DNA from: Tethya wilhelma
Lineage: Eukaryota; Porifera; Demospongiae; Tethyida; Tethyidae
NCBI GenBank assembly: GCA_964030475.1
Contig: CAXIPT010000003.1
Location: 7,826,453 to 7,890,452 of the forward strand
Direction of reading: 5' to 3'
Length of the DNA stretch: 64,000 bases
Part shown: positions 16,701 through 29,100 of the stretch, in pieces
How the letters are laid out: each line of letters starts with the position of its first letter
How positions within the stretch are numbered: the stretch's first letter is position 1
The notes under the pieces: model-generated
Database searches by the model: none
Seen by the model: the letters and a program-made list of their open reading frames with translations, nothing else
What the model was told of the DNA's origin: nothing
Position numbers and translations under genes: made by a program

Positions 16701-19700
16701 TGATCACAAGCTAGAGGAACACAGGTATTTCAGTTTGTACTGGACCAAGTTGGATATTCACCCTATCACTGTTGTTGTTATTTCCAGAAACCTGTCCAGT
16801 AAGAGTGATATTGACGTTACCAAACTTCCTGGACCAGAAGCACTCACAAACCCAGGTGAAGCAGAGTAAACTACATTACTGCAAGTCACTCATCATAGCT
16901 ACTTTCATTCACAAAATGAACAGGTCGTACTGGAGGTGAAACACTGATGGTCAATAACAATGGCACTGCTGAAGTATACCAGGTACATAATTATGTATGT
17001 CACAAGCATGAAGAGGCATATATTATATATATATATATATATATACACACACCGTATAGCGGGAGTTTTTCATGGGAAAATTTTTTGTGTTTTTGTCTTG
17101 AATAGAATTTCATGAGGAAAATTTTCATGGATTACGTCTCAACATTACGTGACGACCTCGTACCTTACAAACTTTGTGGAGGGAAAATTTTACAGAAAGC
17201 TGCCAAACCGCGAAATTTGCAAAAAATTTTCCCTCATGAAAATTTCCCGCTATACAGTATATATATATTTATAAATGAACTGTTTATCTTGATATCTTGT
17301 CAACAGTGGAGTGCAGAGAATTCAGATTGGGTCAAGGTATGTCATGAAGGCATGTCCAATATACCCCAAACTATTCGTGTATGGCCATGCTTTTTTGTTT
17401 GTTTTTTTCCAGATTGGTAATGCTGTTGGTAAAGCACCCGAAAAATCCAATGTCTACAATGGAAAAGTACTGTACTAGTGTGTAATACCCAGCTGTATTC
17501 AGTAGTTTGATCATTACATTTCCATAGGAGTATGACTATGTGTTTGACATTGAGCTAGATGAAGGCTCTCCCTCTATGAGGAACCTCAAGCTCCCGTACA
17601 ACAGAAATAGTGAGACTAATCTATTTGTTGTATTCATATGATCCTGTATCCACAATATGTTGTTACTATTAATGTTCTAATTTCTACATTTGCAGTGGAT
17701 CCTTACGTAGCTGCTGAAGAATTTCTAAGTACCAACAACCTTCCCTCTTATTACCTTGATCAAGTAGCTGAGTTCATAATCCAAAATGCTGGAGAGTATC
17801 AGGGACCAATCAGTAACCTCCAGGGAGATCCTTTCACTGGTAAGTGCTGGTGTACATTTGTCTTGAGTGAAACCATACATGATACCTTTATGGTTGGACC
17901 AACACTGGGTGTACCTTGTATTTTGCATTAGTATAAGTCTATGAGTTGGGATTTTGTTTCTTCTGCTACAATAGAGCTATAGGGCTCTGTATTGACAATC
18001 GATTTAATGGATATGAAGTGTGTTCAATTGTGCAATCTATCCCACGCATTTCTCTGATGAGTGCTATAATGTATATGCTTATACACAAGTAAGAAAACAC
18101 TATTGCTCTTGTCATTGTCCTGTTTGTCTTGTGTTGTGTACATGAAGCATGTGTCATATGTATACATGTATTTACTGACATATGCTCATGAGGTTGTGCC
18201 CACTCTTAGTCATGGGTTGCTTCTTGCCAGTGTATAGCCTTGTTTGCAGTATATGATGATGTTGGTTTAATGTACTCTTGTATGTGTAAGTGTGTGTGTA
18301 TTTGTTCACCACCATGCACTCACAAAGGTGGTTCTAGGTACATTCCTCGAGGAGGATCCACCTTTCCAACGAGTACACCTGGAACTTCAGACCCTTTCAC
18401 AGGTACACTGTCTGTAAATGCATGCTCATTGCTTAACTAAGCCTAAGAGTGTTAAAAGCAAGGTGTATTCCTGTCAGTTCAATCTTACTGCTACGATTGT
18501 CTCTTTGAAGGTGGCCATCGTTATCAGCCTACCAAAGGTCCAGTCGGTGGTGCCTCTGGGGCAAGAGGTCGTGGTGGAGGGGCAGATCCATTTACCGGTG
18601 AGTTCCCTTGGTTGACAATGTGCACAACTGGTTCTATACTAACCAAGGTTTGTCTCAGTGTGACTAGCTTCTTCTCCCTTCAGGTGGTTCTAGCTATAGA
18701 CCAAATGAATTTTCTGTTTCTGAGGTAAGCGTATCACACATAATTAAAACTATAATGTGATCATAGAGGTTATATATACACCAGAAGTAAAACTATGGGC
18801 ATGTCCCTAGCAACAGTGGCAAGCACCCCTATTTGATAGCGTAAAGAGAAGCTATATTCACCATTGCTTCTGCTCAGCAGAGTAAAACGTGATATGGAGA
18901 AGCATAACAGCGGCCCAAATACCGGCTTCCGGTCTTGACCATGCCCCATGCATAACCTCTATAGGTATTGAAGTAACAATTATTATTATTCTTTTTCCTC
19001 AAGCCTCAATTTCAAGTGAGCTTCAAAGGACCTGGGCTTGAGAAGAATCCTTACTTTCCAATGGTAATTATCCCAACCCAGAGTTTAGCTGTTGCAACAA
19101 AGTCAGGAATTCCATCCATGTATTGCATACAGAGTGACTTTAAGAGTTTCACTAGCCCTCAGGATTATGGAGACAAAGTAATAAAAAAGATTGAGGAATT
19201 CAACTCTCAGCAGGTAAATTCCCAGTCATTAGTAAGTAATCAACAAATGTACGTGATTTCACCCTTTTCTCTAGGTTCAACGTCTGCCTAGTGAACAATT
19301 ATCAAGATTGCAAGGTTTGTGCACTTTCACAGACAATGGATTCCACAATGTACATTAGAATTCCTTTATGACTTTAAGGAATAGTTCAATGTCTAAAACA
19401 AATTGGACAGAGAAGGAGTCTCCATTCTATACAGTTGATTTCAATATCTTTCTCTCCTAGCACTGTGTGTGGTGTTGACATCGTCACCATCTGAGACTGT
19501 GTCAAGTGCAGACATGGAATTAATTCTGCTATTATTGAAATGGCCTCCTGAATATATTTTCCCTGGTATACAACACTACTTTAATTGGTGTGTAAAATAG
19601 ACCTGGTCTGCATTCACAAGTACTTGTTTTCAGGTCTGGATCTTTTGCGTCTGGTCATGTTGAATGACTGTGGTGTTAATCATTTCCTTCAAGATGGAGA

Positions 19701-21030
19701 CCATGGGAAGGTGTTTCTTGGCGAGCTAATGGCCTTTGCAACGTGAGATCATTAGTGTGTTGTTTGTGTTGAGATATTAGTTCATGCCCATATGACTTGT
19801 ACGATCCATTGTGAAGCCTTTCCAGTTAAAGTGATTTATGTACTAATATAAGTGTGACTTGTTTGTTGCCTCTCACATCTATTGCACCATGGTCTGAAAG
19901 AATGTTAATATTGGTCTAAGAACACTAGTATTACAAGTGTAATGGCATAAAAGAGATGAATGTACTGTAATGAAGTGCAATTTTGTGTTCAACTTTTGTG
20001 GCTGTACATATGTGAGAACACGATAATGGCTTATGTCTTATGTTCTGTTTCTTGTGTGCTAGTAGTAGTCTCTGTTGTACATATCCCTTGTACAGAGGAT
20101 CACAAGTTCATGAGAAGAACCAAGTTCTTGTTCTGAGGACAATAGCAAATATGTTCACCAAAGATATTGGTGTCCGACTATTGCACAGCGAGAGAAAATG
20201 GGTAATTTTTTCTGTTGTTTTGTTTTACTGCTGTTGCATCTCTGTTTGTCATTACCGAAGGCATTGCAGTACAGCATAGATTTCTTTATAGGTTGATCTT
20301 CTGTACGTTGTCTGTGTTGACTCGAATGTAATGCACCATACACTTACATCTAAAAGCCATGCACACACAATGTTACAGTTACTGGATCACCTTCAGCTAC
20401 TGTTTCCAACCTCAAACCGAACTAATCAAATTGCAATTGCAACTCTGATACTCAAGTTAGTTTCAGAGTGATCAACTCTGATTGTTTGATTGATATGTCA
20501 TAATTCTTTCCATAACATGTCCGTGCACTGTACATGTTATGCTGTGTAGCTACTGCCACTACTACAGCAAAACCAAAGATAAAGACGGATTTAGTGACTG
20601 TGTTCAGTTTGTCATTAAGGTACCTTATTGATGAGTAGTGTGTGTATGTGTGTGGGTGTGGGTGTACCACTGTGGCTAAGTGGTTAACCCTAGGGGTAAT
20701 GAATTCAAGTCCACCCAGTGGCATCTTTCCATCCATGAAAATGTTACGGTTGTCCACCTAACACTTGAGCACACCAGCCCACCCAGCTGTGATGAGTACC
20801 TGAATTTTTCTAGGGTGCAAATTCCCTGGCCATGTCTAACTTAATCATCTAAAGGTGTGGGTGGGAGGGTACCCGCACACAATTGCTGAGAGGTGTGTCC
20901 AGGCTCCTGCAATTTCCTAGCCTGACTCCAGGAAATTTGCACACACTGGCTGATGGTTGCCTGAGTACACAAGCAGCTCACTTAGAGCTGTAACAGCAGC
21001 AAGAGAATTTAATTGCTTTTTTTGCATTTT

Positions 21031-21077
<47 letters not shown>

Positions 21078-21451
21078 GTTATTTTTAAACTAACCATGCA
21101 GTTTTACTGTTAACTTGTCCATTAGATTCTTAAGTCAAACTACGACATTGAGGCAAAGTTCAGGTCATTAATTGGAATTGGAACCCTGGTAAGATTGTCG
21201 TACAAATGCATTCTTTGTACGATGATGATCCATCTTCTTACTGAATAGATGTTAGTGGATAGTTCCCTGGTGAAGTCACTGCTGCTCTCAGATGATTTGA
21301 GTACTCTTGTTCAGCCACTGTGTGCTATTGTGGACCCTCTTAAGGTTAGACATGTGCTCTCATTGTGGCAATACTTACAGTACATCATGTTGTACATGTG
21401 AATTCTTAGGTTAGACAATGTGCTGAGTTTGTCCTTCAAGCTATGAAGTAA
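13752..21451 (+). CDS. PLAA: Phospholipase A2-activating protein (Doa1/Ufd3 orthologue)
   Basis: Twenty-nine exons could be traced from the ATG at 13752 to the TAA at 21449-21451, joining in frame to about 886 residues. The first eight exons give a seven-bladed WD40 propeller (SRDGTCCVWTPEDG, TGGQDKTILLHS, YTGHTDLVTC, GGADRIIRLWEVD). The PFU ubiquitin-binding domain follows (exons 12-16, 16924-17839; YDYVFDIELDEG, FLDQ-like YYLDQVAEFI). Next are three DPFTG repeats with GGSRYIP-type spacers (17700-18724), as in human PLAA. The C-terminal PUL domain of armadillo helices (19004-21451) closes the protein. The family binds ubiquitin and Cdc48/VCP and works in ubiquitin recycling, endolysosomal sorting and ribophagy. 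The human protein is somewhat shorter (795 residues). At least three MITEs and a SINE sit in its introns, none in exons. Confidence 0.96.
14181..14462. repeat. MITE with about 45-bp inverted ends, PLAA intron 2
   Basis: The left end (AAGGGGCGGCGACTCCCATA, then ATGCTCTGTACTTG) is mirrored at 14415-14462 by CAAGTACAGAGCATATGGGA followed by GTCACCGCTCCTT. The middle contains degenerate repeats of GACCGTTGACC in alternating orientation. There is no coding capacity. Confidence 0.8.
17050..17262. repeat. MITE with TATAGCGGGA-type inverted ends, PLAA intron 12
   Basis: It begins CCGTATAGCGGGAGTTTTTC and ends AAAATTTCCCGCTATACAGT, flanked on both sides by TATATA runs. The arms are about 25 bp and imperfect. 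A spurious ORF inside has no family resemblance. Confidence 0.7.
18764..18968. repeat. Possible MITE in PLAA intron 19
   Basis: ATAGAGGTTAT on the left is mirrored by ATAACCTCTAT on the right about 200 bp later, with a further weak match (GGGCATG) inside each arm. It is weaker than the elements above. Confidence 0.4.
20655..20960 (+). repeat. tRNA-derived SINE-like repeat in a PLAA intron
   Basis: TGGCTAAGTGGTTAA resembles a polymerase III A box and is followed at tRNA-like spacing by a degraded B box (GAATTCAAGTCCA). A non-tRNA body and then a (TG)n tract at 21033-21076 follow. Confidence 0.5.
21033..21076. repeat. (TG)n microsatellite
   Basis: About 22 uninterrupted TG units lie in the PLAA intron before the exon that starts at 21126. 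Confidence 0.9.
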
Positions 21452-22163
21452 TGTCCAACATTAAAACTTATTTGAAACTCAATTGCCATTGTAATGCTCA
21501 CTTGTATAGTAACTGCTTTTCCAAGCTAATATTGTGTCTAAATTTGGTCCAAGTAACTTATGTAATAATAAATCATGCAACTGCCAAGACATGTCGAACA
21601 GGAAAGCTAAGGGTTGGCATAGTTCTAGATGACAAAGTGCATGAGGTATTGCCTGATGCCTGTAGGCAATTTTGTAAATCCACCATCCATTGTTGGAAAA
21701 CAGCACCCCAGCCGAAATATTACTTTTGGAAATTGAGAAATTTTGTTCAGACGTACATGTATTTGGTATTAAAATAATTATATATCCTGTTTGTGTGTGG
21801 GGGGGGAGGTAGGAGGGAACAATAGCAAAGAAACAGCAATTAGGTTTGCACAATTTTTTATGATTAATATGTGAAACTCAACACAACTCAACTCAACATA
21901 ACTGTAGAACTCAACAAACTCAACTCAACTGAACTCAACTCACTATATAAAACTCAACTTAACCCAACTGAACAAACTCAAAACTGTATAATAATTGCTA
22001 ATTTTCTTGTTCTGTTACAGTATTAATTTTTGCAAATAAGACAATAACTCAACACAACTATGGCAAGTATATGCAGCATATTTAAATTTTAGTTAAGGTA
22101 GTGCTATGCATATTGGAGCTTTATTTGCTAACTACATACAAGAATAAAACTGTTTAGCAGGTG
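21452..22163. other. PLAA / repeat-receptor convergent intergenic region
   Basis: Tail-to-tail spacer. At 21876-21975 there is a degenerate minisatellite of AACTCAACTC-type units. No gene was recognised; the ORFs here are short and lack family resemblance. Confidence 0.6.
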
Positions 22164-25125
22164 CTAAATTACAAGGTTTTCTTTGCTTGACTTGTTTTTG
22201 CTACTCCAAGTCATTAGTCCCCGACGCTCATCTGATCTATGGAGAATGAAACAACGTTCCTTATTAGTAAAGCATTAAGACAGAGATATTTAACGTTTAC
22301 TTACTCATTTTGAATCAAGGGTACATTTTGGTACTCCCTACGTTTCCGAGCTCTTCTGATATATACAACCATTGCAGCTACTATTGTACCAAATGCCACT
22401 AGAACTACAACAGCTAGTACTGCTCCAACAATGGTGCCTGTAGAATGCCCCCTCATACTGGTAGCATCAATACCTAGTCATAAGTGTTTGCAGTTTATTA
22501 TTGTTTTGGAGAAAATGCAGCACTGTCTTACCTTTCTTTGAAGCACTCATAAATTGTTGCAAGTAGTCTAGGTTGAAATCGCCTTCTTTCATCATCTGCG
22601 AGAGTAGCATCATCCATATCATGTCTGATTCATCATCCTTTCCCCGAGCAGCTTGCAAATCAACCGAGTCAAGTTGAGAAAGGTCAAAATCTCCCCTCTG
22701 TTGTTGCAATAAGTAGTAAATGAAGAAATCATCCTCTTGCTTGTCATCTAATGCAAGCAACCACAGTAGTGCTTGGTCACACGATTCTGTTGCATTTTGG
22801 TTTTGGTTCAGAAGAAAGTATAAAAGAAGCTTGTTGTCTTCTTTGCGTTCATCTCGTCCTTGTTGGTTAGCATTCTGACTTAGCATCATGAACATCCATA
22901 CTTCAGGAGGCACTTCTCCTGATTGCATGTAGTATTCTAGTACAGATGACATGTCAATGTTATTGAAACCTCCATAGTTATTTTTGTTGTCATTCATCTG
23001 GTTCATCATTAACATCATGAGGAACATTTCCATTCCCTTCCCACGTTGCACATCCCCACCTTCACTCCTCTGTTGTTGCTGGTTCTGCTGTTGCTGTTGC
23101 AAGAGGTAAAACATAAGAATCCTGTCATCCTCCTTGTCATCTCCTAAAAGGAGCAATAAATTGAGGCAGTCGTCTGAAATTCCCCCACCTTGCTGGTTCT
23201 GAAGTAAGAAAAATGTAAGGAAATCGTCATCTTTACGTTGAACTCCTTCTCCATCTTCACTTCGTTGGTTCTGCTGCTGTTGATTCATCAAGATAAAATA
23301 TGTAAGGAAATCATCATCTTTGTTATCTCCTAAAAGGAGCAATAAATTGAGGCAGTCGTCTGAAATTCCCCCACCTTGCTGGTTCTGAAGTAAGAAAAAT
23401 GTAAGGAAATCGTCATCTTTACGTTGAACTCCTTCACCATCTTCACTTCGTTGGTTCTGCTGCTGCTGGTTCATTAAGATAAAATATGTAAGGAAATCAT
23501 CATCCTTGTTATCTCCTAAAAGGAGCAACAAACTGAGGCAGTCATCTGAAACTCCTCCACCTTGCTGATTCTGAAGTAAGAAAAATGTAAGGAAATCGTC
23601 ATCTTTACGTTGAACTCCTTCACCATCTTCACTTTGTCGGTTCTGTTGCTGCTGATTCATCAACATAAAATATTTGAAGAAATCATCATCTTTGTCGTCC
23701 ATTAAGAGCCAGAAGAGATCATTGCCACCTTGATCAAGGTTATTGTCTTGCATCAATAGCCAATATAATAACTTATCATCATCTTTGCGTTTCACATCTC
23801 CTTCTTCATCTCTTCCATTCTGTGTGAGCATGTAGTAGTACCATCCATCTGCTTGATTGTCATCGTTTGATGCCATGATGCACTGCACTAGATCATTTGT
23901 GTTGATGTTGTCCAGTTGTTGGTTTTGTTGCATCACATATATTAACCACGACAGATCATCATTCTTACGTTGTGCCCGATTTTGGAACATTGTTGCAATG
24001 TAGTACCAAAAGTTGTTTTTGTCATTGTCCTTGTTATTGTTGTCATCATTTTCATCATACTTGTTACTGATGTATTGCAATAGCAAATCAGAATCAATAT
24101 CGTCTTGCATAGCAGCCAGGAGAAGAACCATCATCCATTTGTCATCCTGATCCTTGCGTTGAGATTGTTCCTCTCTGCCTTGCTTGTTTTGTGACATCAT
24201 TACACATCTCATTACAACATCCATTTCATTTTCTTGAGAAGCTAAGTAAATAATGAGACTGTTTAGATCCACCTTTCCGTTGTTCTGGTTATTTTGGGTC
24301 ATTAAAAAGTAGTAGAAGAATTCATCATCTGGTCCTCTTTCTTCATTCTCCCCTCGTTCATCATGACGTTCGACATCTTGGATGTTATAGCTGTCACTCA
24401 AACTCTTGGAACACTTTTCTAGGTCAATCTCTCTGTCTTCAGTTTCATCATCAGCTGTGTACTGTACTAAAACTAATACACTGCAATATGAAAAAAAAAG
24501 AGTATACATCATCTTACTGCTTATCCAGACTGTTATAGTTGTATAAACCTTATTTCATCGTCTCCAGCCTCTTTAGTTCCAAGAACCTGTGCCTTTACTG
24601 AGTCAAACTCATACAGGTGTGCTATGACACTTCCTAGGCTTTCAGAAAAGTCTACAGATGTTTTTGAAAAACTATCCACATCTGTTTCAGTGATGGAGAA
24701 CTGAACTAACATCTGTGCAAATACAACCAAAATAGTATAATTATAATAATTATTGTTATGAAGGAACTCAAACCAGCTATAGCTTCCAAAAAATAATATA
24801 ATTATTGCACTCACATAATGATGGTGGAAGTCATCCTGTCCTTTATCTAAAATTTAAGAATAACATTTTTAATATAATTATAGTACATTATATTGTACGA
24901 TCATAGTACAATGTAGCAGCACTCACAAGCCTTCCATCCTTTTTCTACCCATTCTGGCATTGGATCTCTCAGGTCAAACAAGTTGTACATAAATTCATAC
25001 AGCCAGTACAATTCTTTATTCTTGTCCCCATCATTGTTGTTATCATTGTTATTATTGCTCTTAGCTGTAGTCTTCACACTCAGCACAGCTACTGCCACCA
25101 GCAAGAACAGCACTGTTCGTGACAT
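22164..25125 (-). CDS. Type I membrane protein with an Asp/Gln/Asn-rich hydrophobic repeat ectodomain
   Basis: Six exons (25125-24927, 24846-24815, 24712-24549, 24480-22532, 22473-22305, 22236-22164) join in frame to 861 residues. There is a signal peptide (MSRTVLFLLVAVAVLSV). A segment of about 75 residues follows with beta-alpha-beta character (MLVQFSITETDVDSFS to VLVLVQYTAD). The 1.95-kb exon encodes roughly twenty units of 22-30 residues: an acidic cap (KDDD), 6-9 hydrophobic and aromatic residues (FLTYFILM), then Gln/Asn (NQQQQN). A TM helix near 22340-22420 (AVLAVVVLVAFGTIVAAMVV) follows. The basic tail is about 45 residues with REYQNVPL. No known family was recognised. It lies next to three receptor genes with the same signal peptide/TM layout. 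Function is unknown; adhesion or a self-assembling ectodomain is speculation. Confidence 0.85.
23139..23700 (-). repeat. 186-bp in-frame tandem repeat, three copies
   Basis: The same sequence recurs at 186-bp spacing (for example at 23142, 23328 and 23514), encoding a 62-residue super-unit. Two copies are almost identical and the third is slightly diverged, so the array is expanding by recent in-frame duplication within the large exon. Confidence 0.9.
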
Positions 25126-26123
25126 GGTGACTGGTGAGTTTGTGAGCTCTCAGACTGATGCAACCTCAAATCTGCTCGTTTGTTTCTGGGATTTTTGCTG
25201 CACTCCTTCACCAAATTGTAATGCTGCCAAAATGTGTCCACTGCTTCCTTGCACTCCAATAAAACAGTGTAGGAACCTTTCAAGTGCATACTCTGCTCAT
25301 GCATGATGTTTTGTGCAACAATGACGTTGTACTAAAGTGGCTTCCATTGTCTCTTCAATGGAAGACAGTTGTATATACACATCATAACATCATCACATAT
25401 AGTCATGTATATATTGAACTTTGAATCGCACATGCAGTCATGCAGCATGCACTGCTCAATTGATAATAATTTGTAAGCTTAAGCTTCTATGTTAACATTT
25501 TTATGCCTTAGAACACAAAATATATAACGTATACAATGACAGAACTAACAATAAGGTACCATAACTATATATAAATTTTTTTGGAGGATTGATTTCAGAA
25601 AGCTTTAGGAGTAGTAGGTCAATTTATATAATATATCACTTTCTCTGAGATCTGTTCAAAACTCATATGTGTTTTACATACAAATGGGATAAATTTCTGG
25701 TTTATGTTCTTTTCTTGAGCCCCGGCCGCTTCATATAATCATAATCAATCAAGCTATGATTGCTCCAAATTGGACATGTTGTATACTGTGCAATGAATGC
25801 ATTGCATGTTGTTGTTTATTTGTTTGTTTGTTTGTTGTTTTTTTTTCAAGGTGGGGCCCGGGGCCTGCATGGTGCTAAAGTAATTTCCCCATTAGTTTCC
25901 ACTCTAATTGTTTTTCTATCGAAAGATGCCATAAAAATATTATTATGAATTTTGTACACATCACAAAATAATGCAAACCCAATTATAGTTTATTATGCTG
26001 AGTTACATAACAATACTAATTATTGTCACTATTCAGCAACATTAGAAAACAATTTGATATGCAAAAACACCAAGGATAAAAAAATAACAATGATAATACC
26101 TGTATTAACAATAACAAAAAATA
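25126..26123. other. Spacer between repeat receptor and receptor A
   Basis: AT-rich, about 1 kb. It holds the 5' flank of the repeat-receptor gene and the 3' flank of receptor A. No credible ORF, RNA gene or transposon end was seen. Confidence 0.6.
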
Positions 26124-29100
26124 TTAAGTGTCAGGGTTTCCTATGGAAGACTCTGCATATGGGTTGGTTGTTACATTCTCCTCCTGGTTGAATCTTAGCT
26201 TAAAATATGACACGGACGCTTTCTGGATGTTCATCTTCCTATTGAATATAAACATTAATAATGTAATTTGTTTGATCTATGACCGGTTATTTTGGCGAAA
26301 ATTAAAAATTAATTTGGGGAATGGGGGCTCAAATGATATTGGCAAATGAAATTGTGAAAGTGTATTACATGATACAGTGAAATTAGTGTACTTCTTTTTT
26401 TTTCTTTTAGTAAAATAGATTAGACTTTTCATGTGATGAAGCTAAGAAAATAAATCAAGCTAAGGGCTAGGACTAATTGAACTGTGCTGTGATAGCCTTT
26501 TTGCATGATAATAGATCGAGTGGAACCTCACTATTCCAAGCCTCTGAAATCCAACCACCTCGGCGTGACCTCGCTAAAGCAGCCAATGGACTTAAAACAG
26601 ATTGAGTGGCTACCAATAGAAAGAGACTTCCCTGAAATCCAGCCACCTCTCTAATACAGCCACTTTCCGAGGTCCCAAGCTAGCCTGGCTGGAATAGCGA
26701 GGTTCCACTGTAGTAAATTAATTTAAGCTTTAATTTGTCAGCTTAAAATAGAAAACTACGGGACACTCTAGTAGCTAATTTACTACAATATCACTGCATC
26801 ATCTTTGAGCCCATTATTCTTCTCAGACAAAAACACAATTTTAGTACGTTAATTCATCAAATAGCATTTTTAATGACATTCAAGATGTATTTTCCAAGAG
26901 TTCACACACCATTGTATAGTTAATTTTCATTTTCTTTTTAAGTTTTCATAATACATCATAGCATGCAGCTAATTGTAGGTAGTTCTCTAAGGAAGATTTG
27001 CAATCAATTCCAGAGGCTTTTTTAACCGAAAAAGCACCCAGTAGTTCAGTTTTTCAGCTTTTAAGCAATGCAAATTTTCTCAACACTGAGAATTATTTAC
27101 CTATTATTTCCAAAGTACAGCCTATTATTTTCACAGAATCAATGTATACCTATTATTCTCAAATTCAAGGCATAGCACTCACTTAATACAATGTCACATC
27201 AATTCAGAACTACATGTCTCATTCCACATAATTTATTACATTATGTAAAGGTTGGCATGAATGCAAGACTTAGAATACATACGTACCTTTCTTGATGCTT
27301 TTTTCCCTTTACAATAGTGACCATTGTCACAGCAACAATGGCAACCACAATCAGTGTGACAACTACAGCTCCAACCACAATGCCCACTATTGCTCCAGTG
27401 GAAAGGACATCACAATCAGGTTGAACTTGTGTTGGTACTACAATAATATCATAACATTAGTGACATCAGGTTTATTACAAACTGACCCAGACACCACCAT
27501 GACTCACCAACTGCTACACTCCTCACTTCAACTGGTATTGAATCACTGTTACTGCTGATAAGAGCAGCTAAAGCATCAGCATTCTTGGCACTGATTCCAT
27601 TTCCAGAAACCATCAAAGCAACACTAGTGAATAAATTAGTGACGAATAGTAATTCTTCAAGCAGTAAAACTTCAATAAAAGATAATTATTACTTTAGTTG
27701 ATTATGACTTTCAGGGTAGACTGCGTGGATTTCAATTTTTGCACTGTAGCCTCTAGTCTCAAATATCTCAGTGATTACATCCAGGAGGACTTGTTGAAAG
27801 TTATCAAACTCATCCATACTCAAACCACCGACACCAAGCGATATTAAGACAGAATTGGATTTCTGTGAGGATGGAACTCTTAAAGACCCAGTTCTATCTA
27901 CAAATGATCTATACATTTATTTTACTTACAATTGAAAGAGGGTTAGGAGGAGAATCTATTGAACAAAATCCAAGAACATAGTAACATTAGCTGTACACTA
28001 CAACAATCTAAAACTAAACATACCTTGCATGAGAGAGTAGCATTCCTTGGGATCAACACACCTATCTCTGTACTTGACAAGGCCCCTGGGACAGAAACAG
28101 CCACTAACACATACTGCTGGACAAACTATTACTTCTTGTGAAATGTAGGTTTCACATGAAGGTTCACAATATGAGCCACAATCAGAATATTCCATTCCAG
28201 CTGGACACTCATTAGAGAAACCTGCAAGTCAAACAAAATGTGTTGCAATCAGTGACAAACAATTATACTTAAAGCTGTTCAAAGCTTCACACTGTATAGA
28301 GATTGGACTAAAATTACAAAATATGAGACCCTATGACTCCTCTCTTTGACCTCCAGACAAAAAGCTCAAGAAAAAGCCATAAAACTTACTTGATATATTT
28401 GGTTTAAATTGACAAATTTCCAGAGAAAGGCTATAGTTACATTCCCTAGGAGGGGGAGGAGTGTACCCAGGTGGAGGAATAGGACAGGTAGATGGTGGGT
28501 GGGCAAAGTAGAACTGTTTTTGATATTGTGTATCACAAAGCCAACCATACTGACATCTATCCAGCCAAGTAGTACAATCTATAATGAATAGAAGGGTTTT
28601 CTTAACCTTTCCACACACAAACAGCAGCCACAAAGTAAGGCTAGGGACCATGAATCATTCATCAAGCCACACATACATTAGAATTTAAAAAGCATAAACA
28701 TGAATGTACAAGTTTCTTATAATTCCAATCTGTTAGCCTCAAAATTAATGATTCACAAGTTAAAACCTTAAGATAAACAACTTACTGGACCAAGAACAGT
28801 GTGAGCTGTTATCTAGCTGACATCTACCAGGTGGTTGGGGTTCTGTCCAGCCAGGTAGAGGCTGGATACATGGAGGCTGTGGACCATATAGAAAAGCATA
28901 GTACTCATCATTTGTTCCACAGCTATATCCAGAGGAGCAATGTCCTCTCCAGGCTGTACATGGGTTGAACCACTGACAAGTGTTGTTGATAGGTAGACAT
29001 AGTGAATCTGGCTTGGGAATCGGTCTATATAAACCACAGCCATTGTCAGAACTGTTCAAGTATGCAGCATACTCTTCCAATGAACCACACTTATTTGTTA

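Noticed and set aside
16983..17306. Coding ORF at 17112-17420
   Set aside because: It spans a MITE and a short PLAA exon in the wrong frame.
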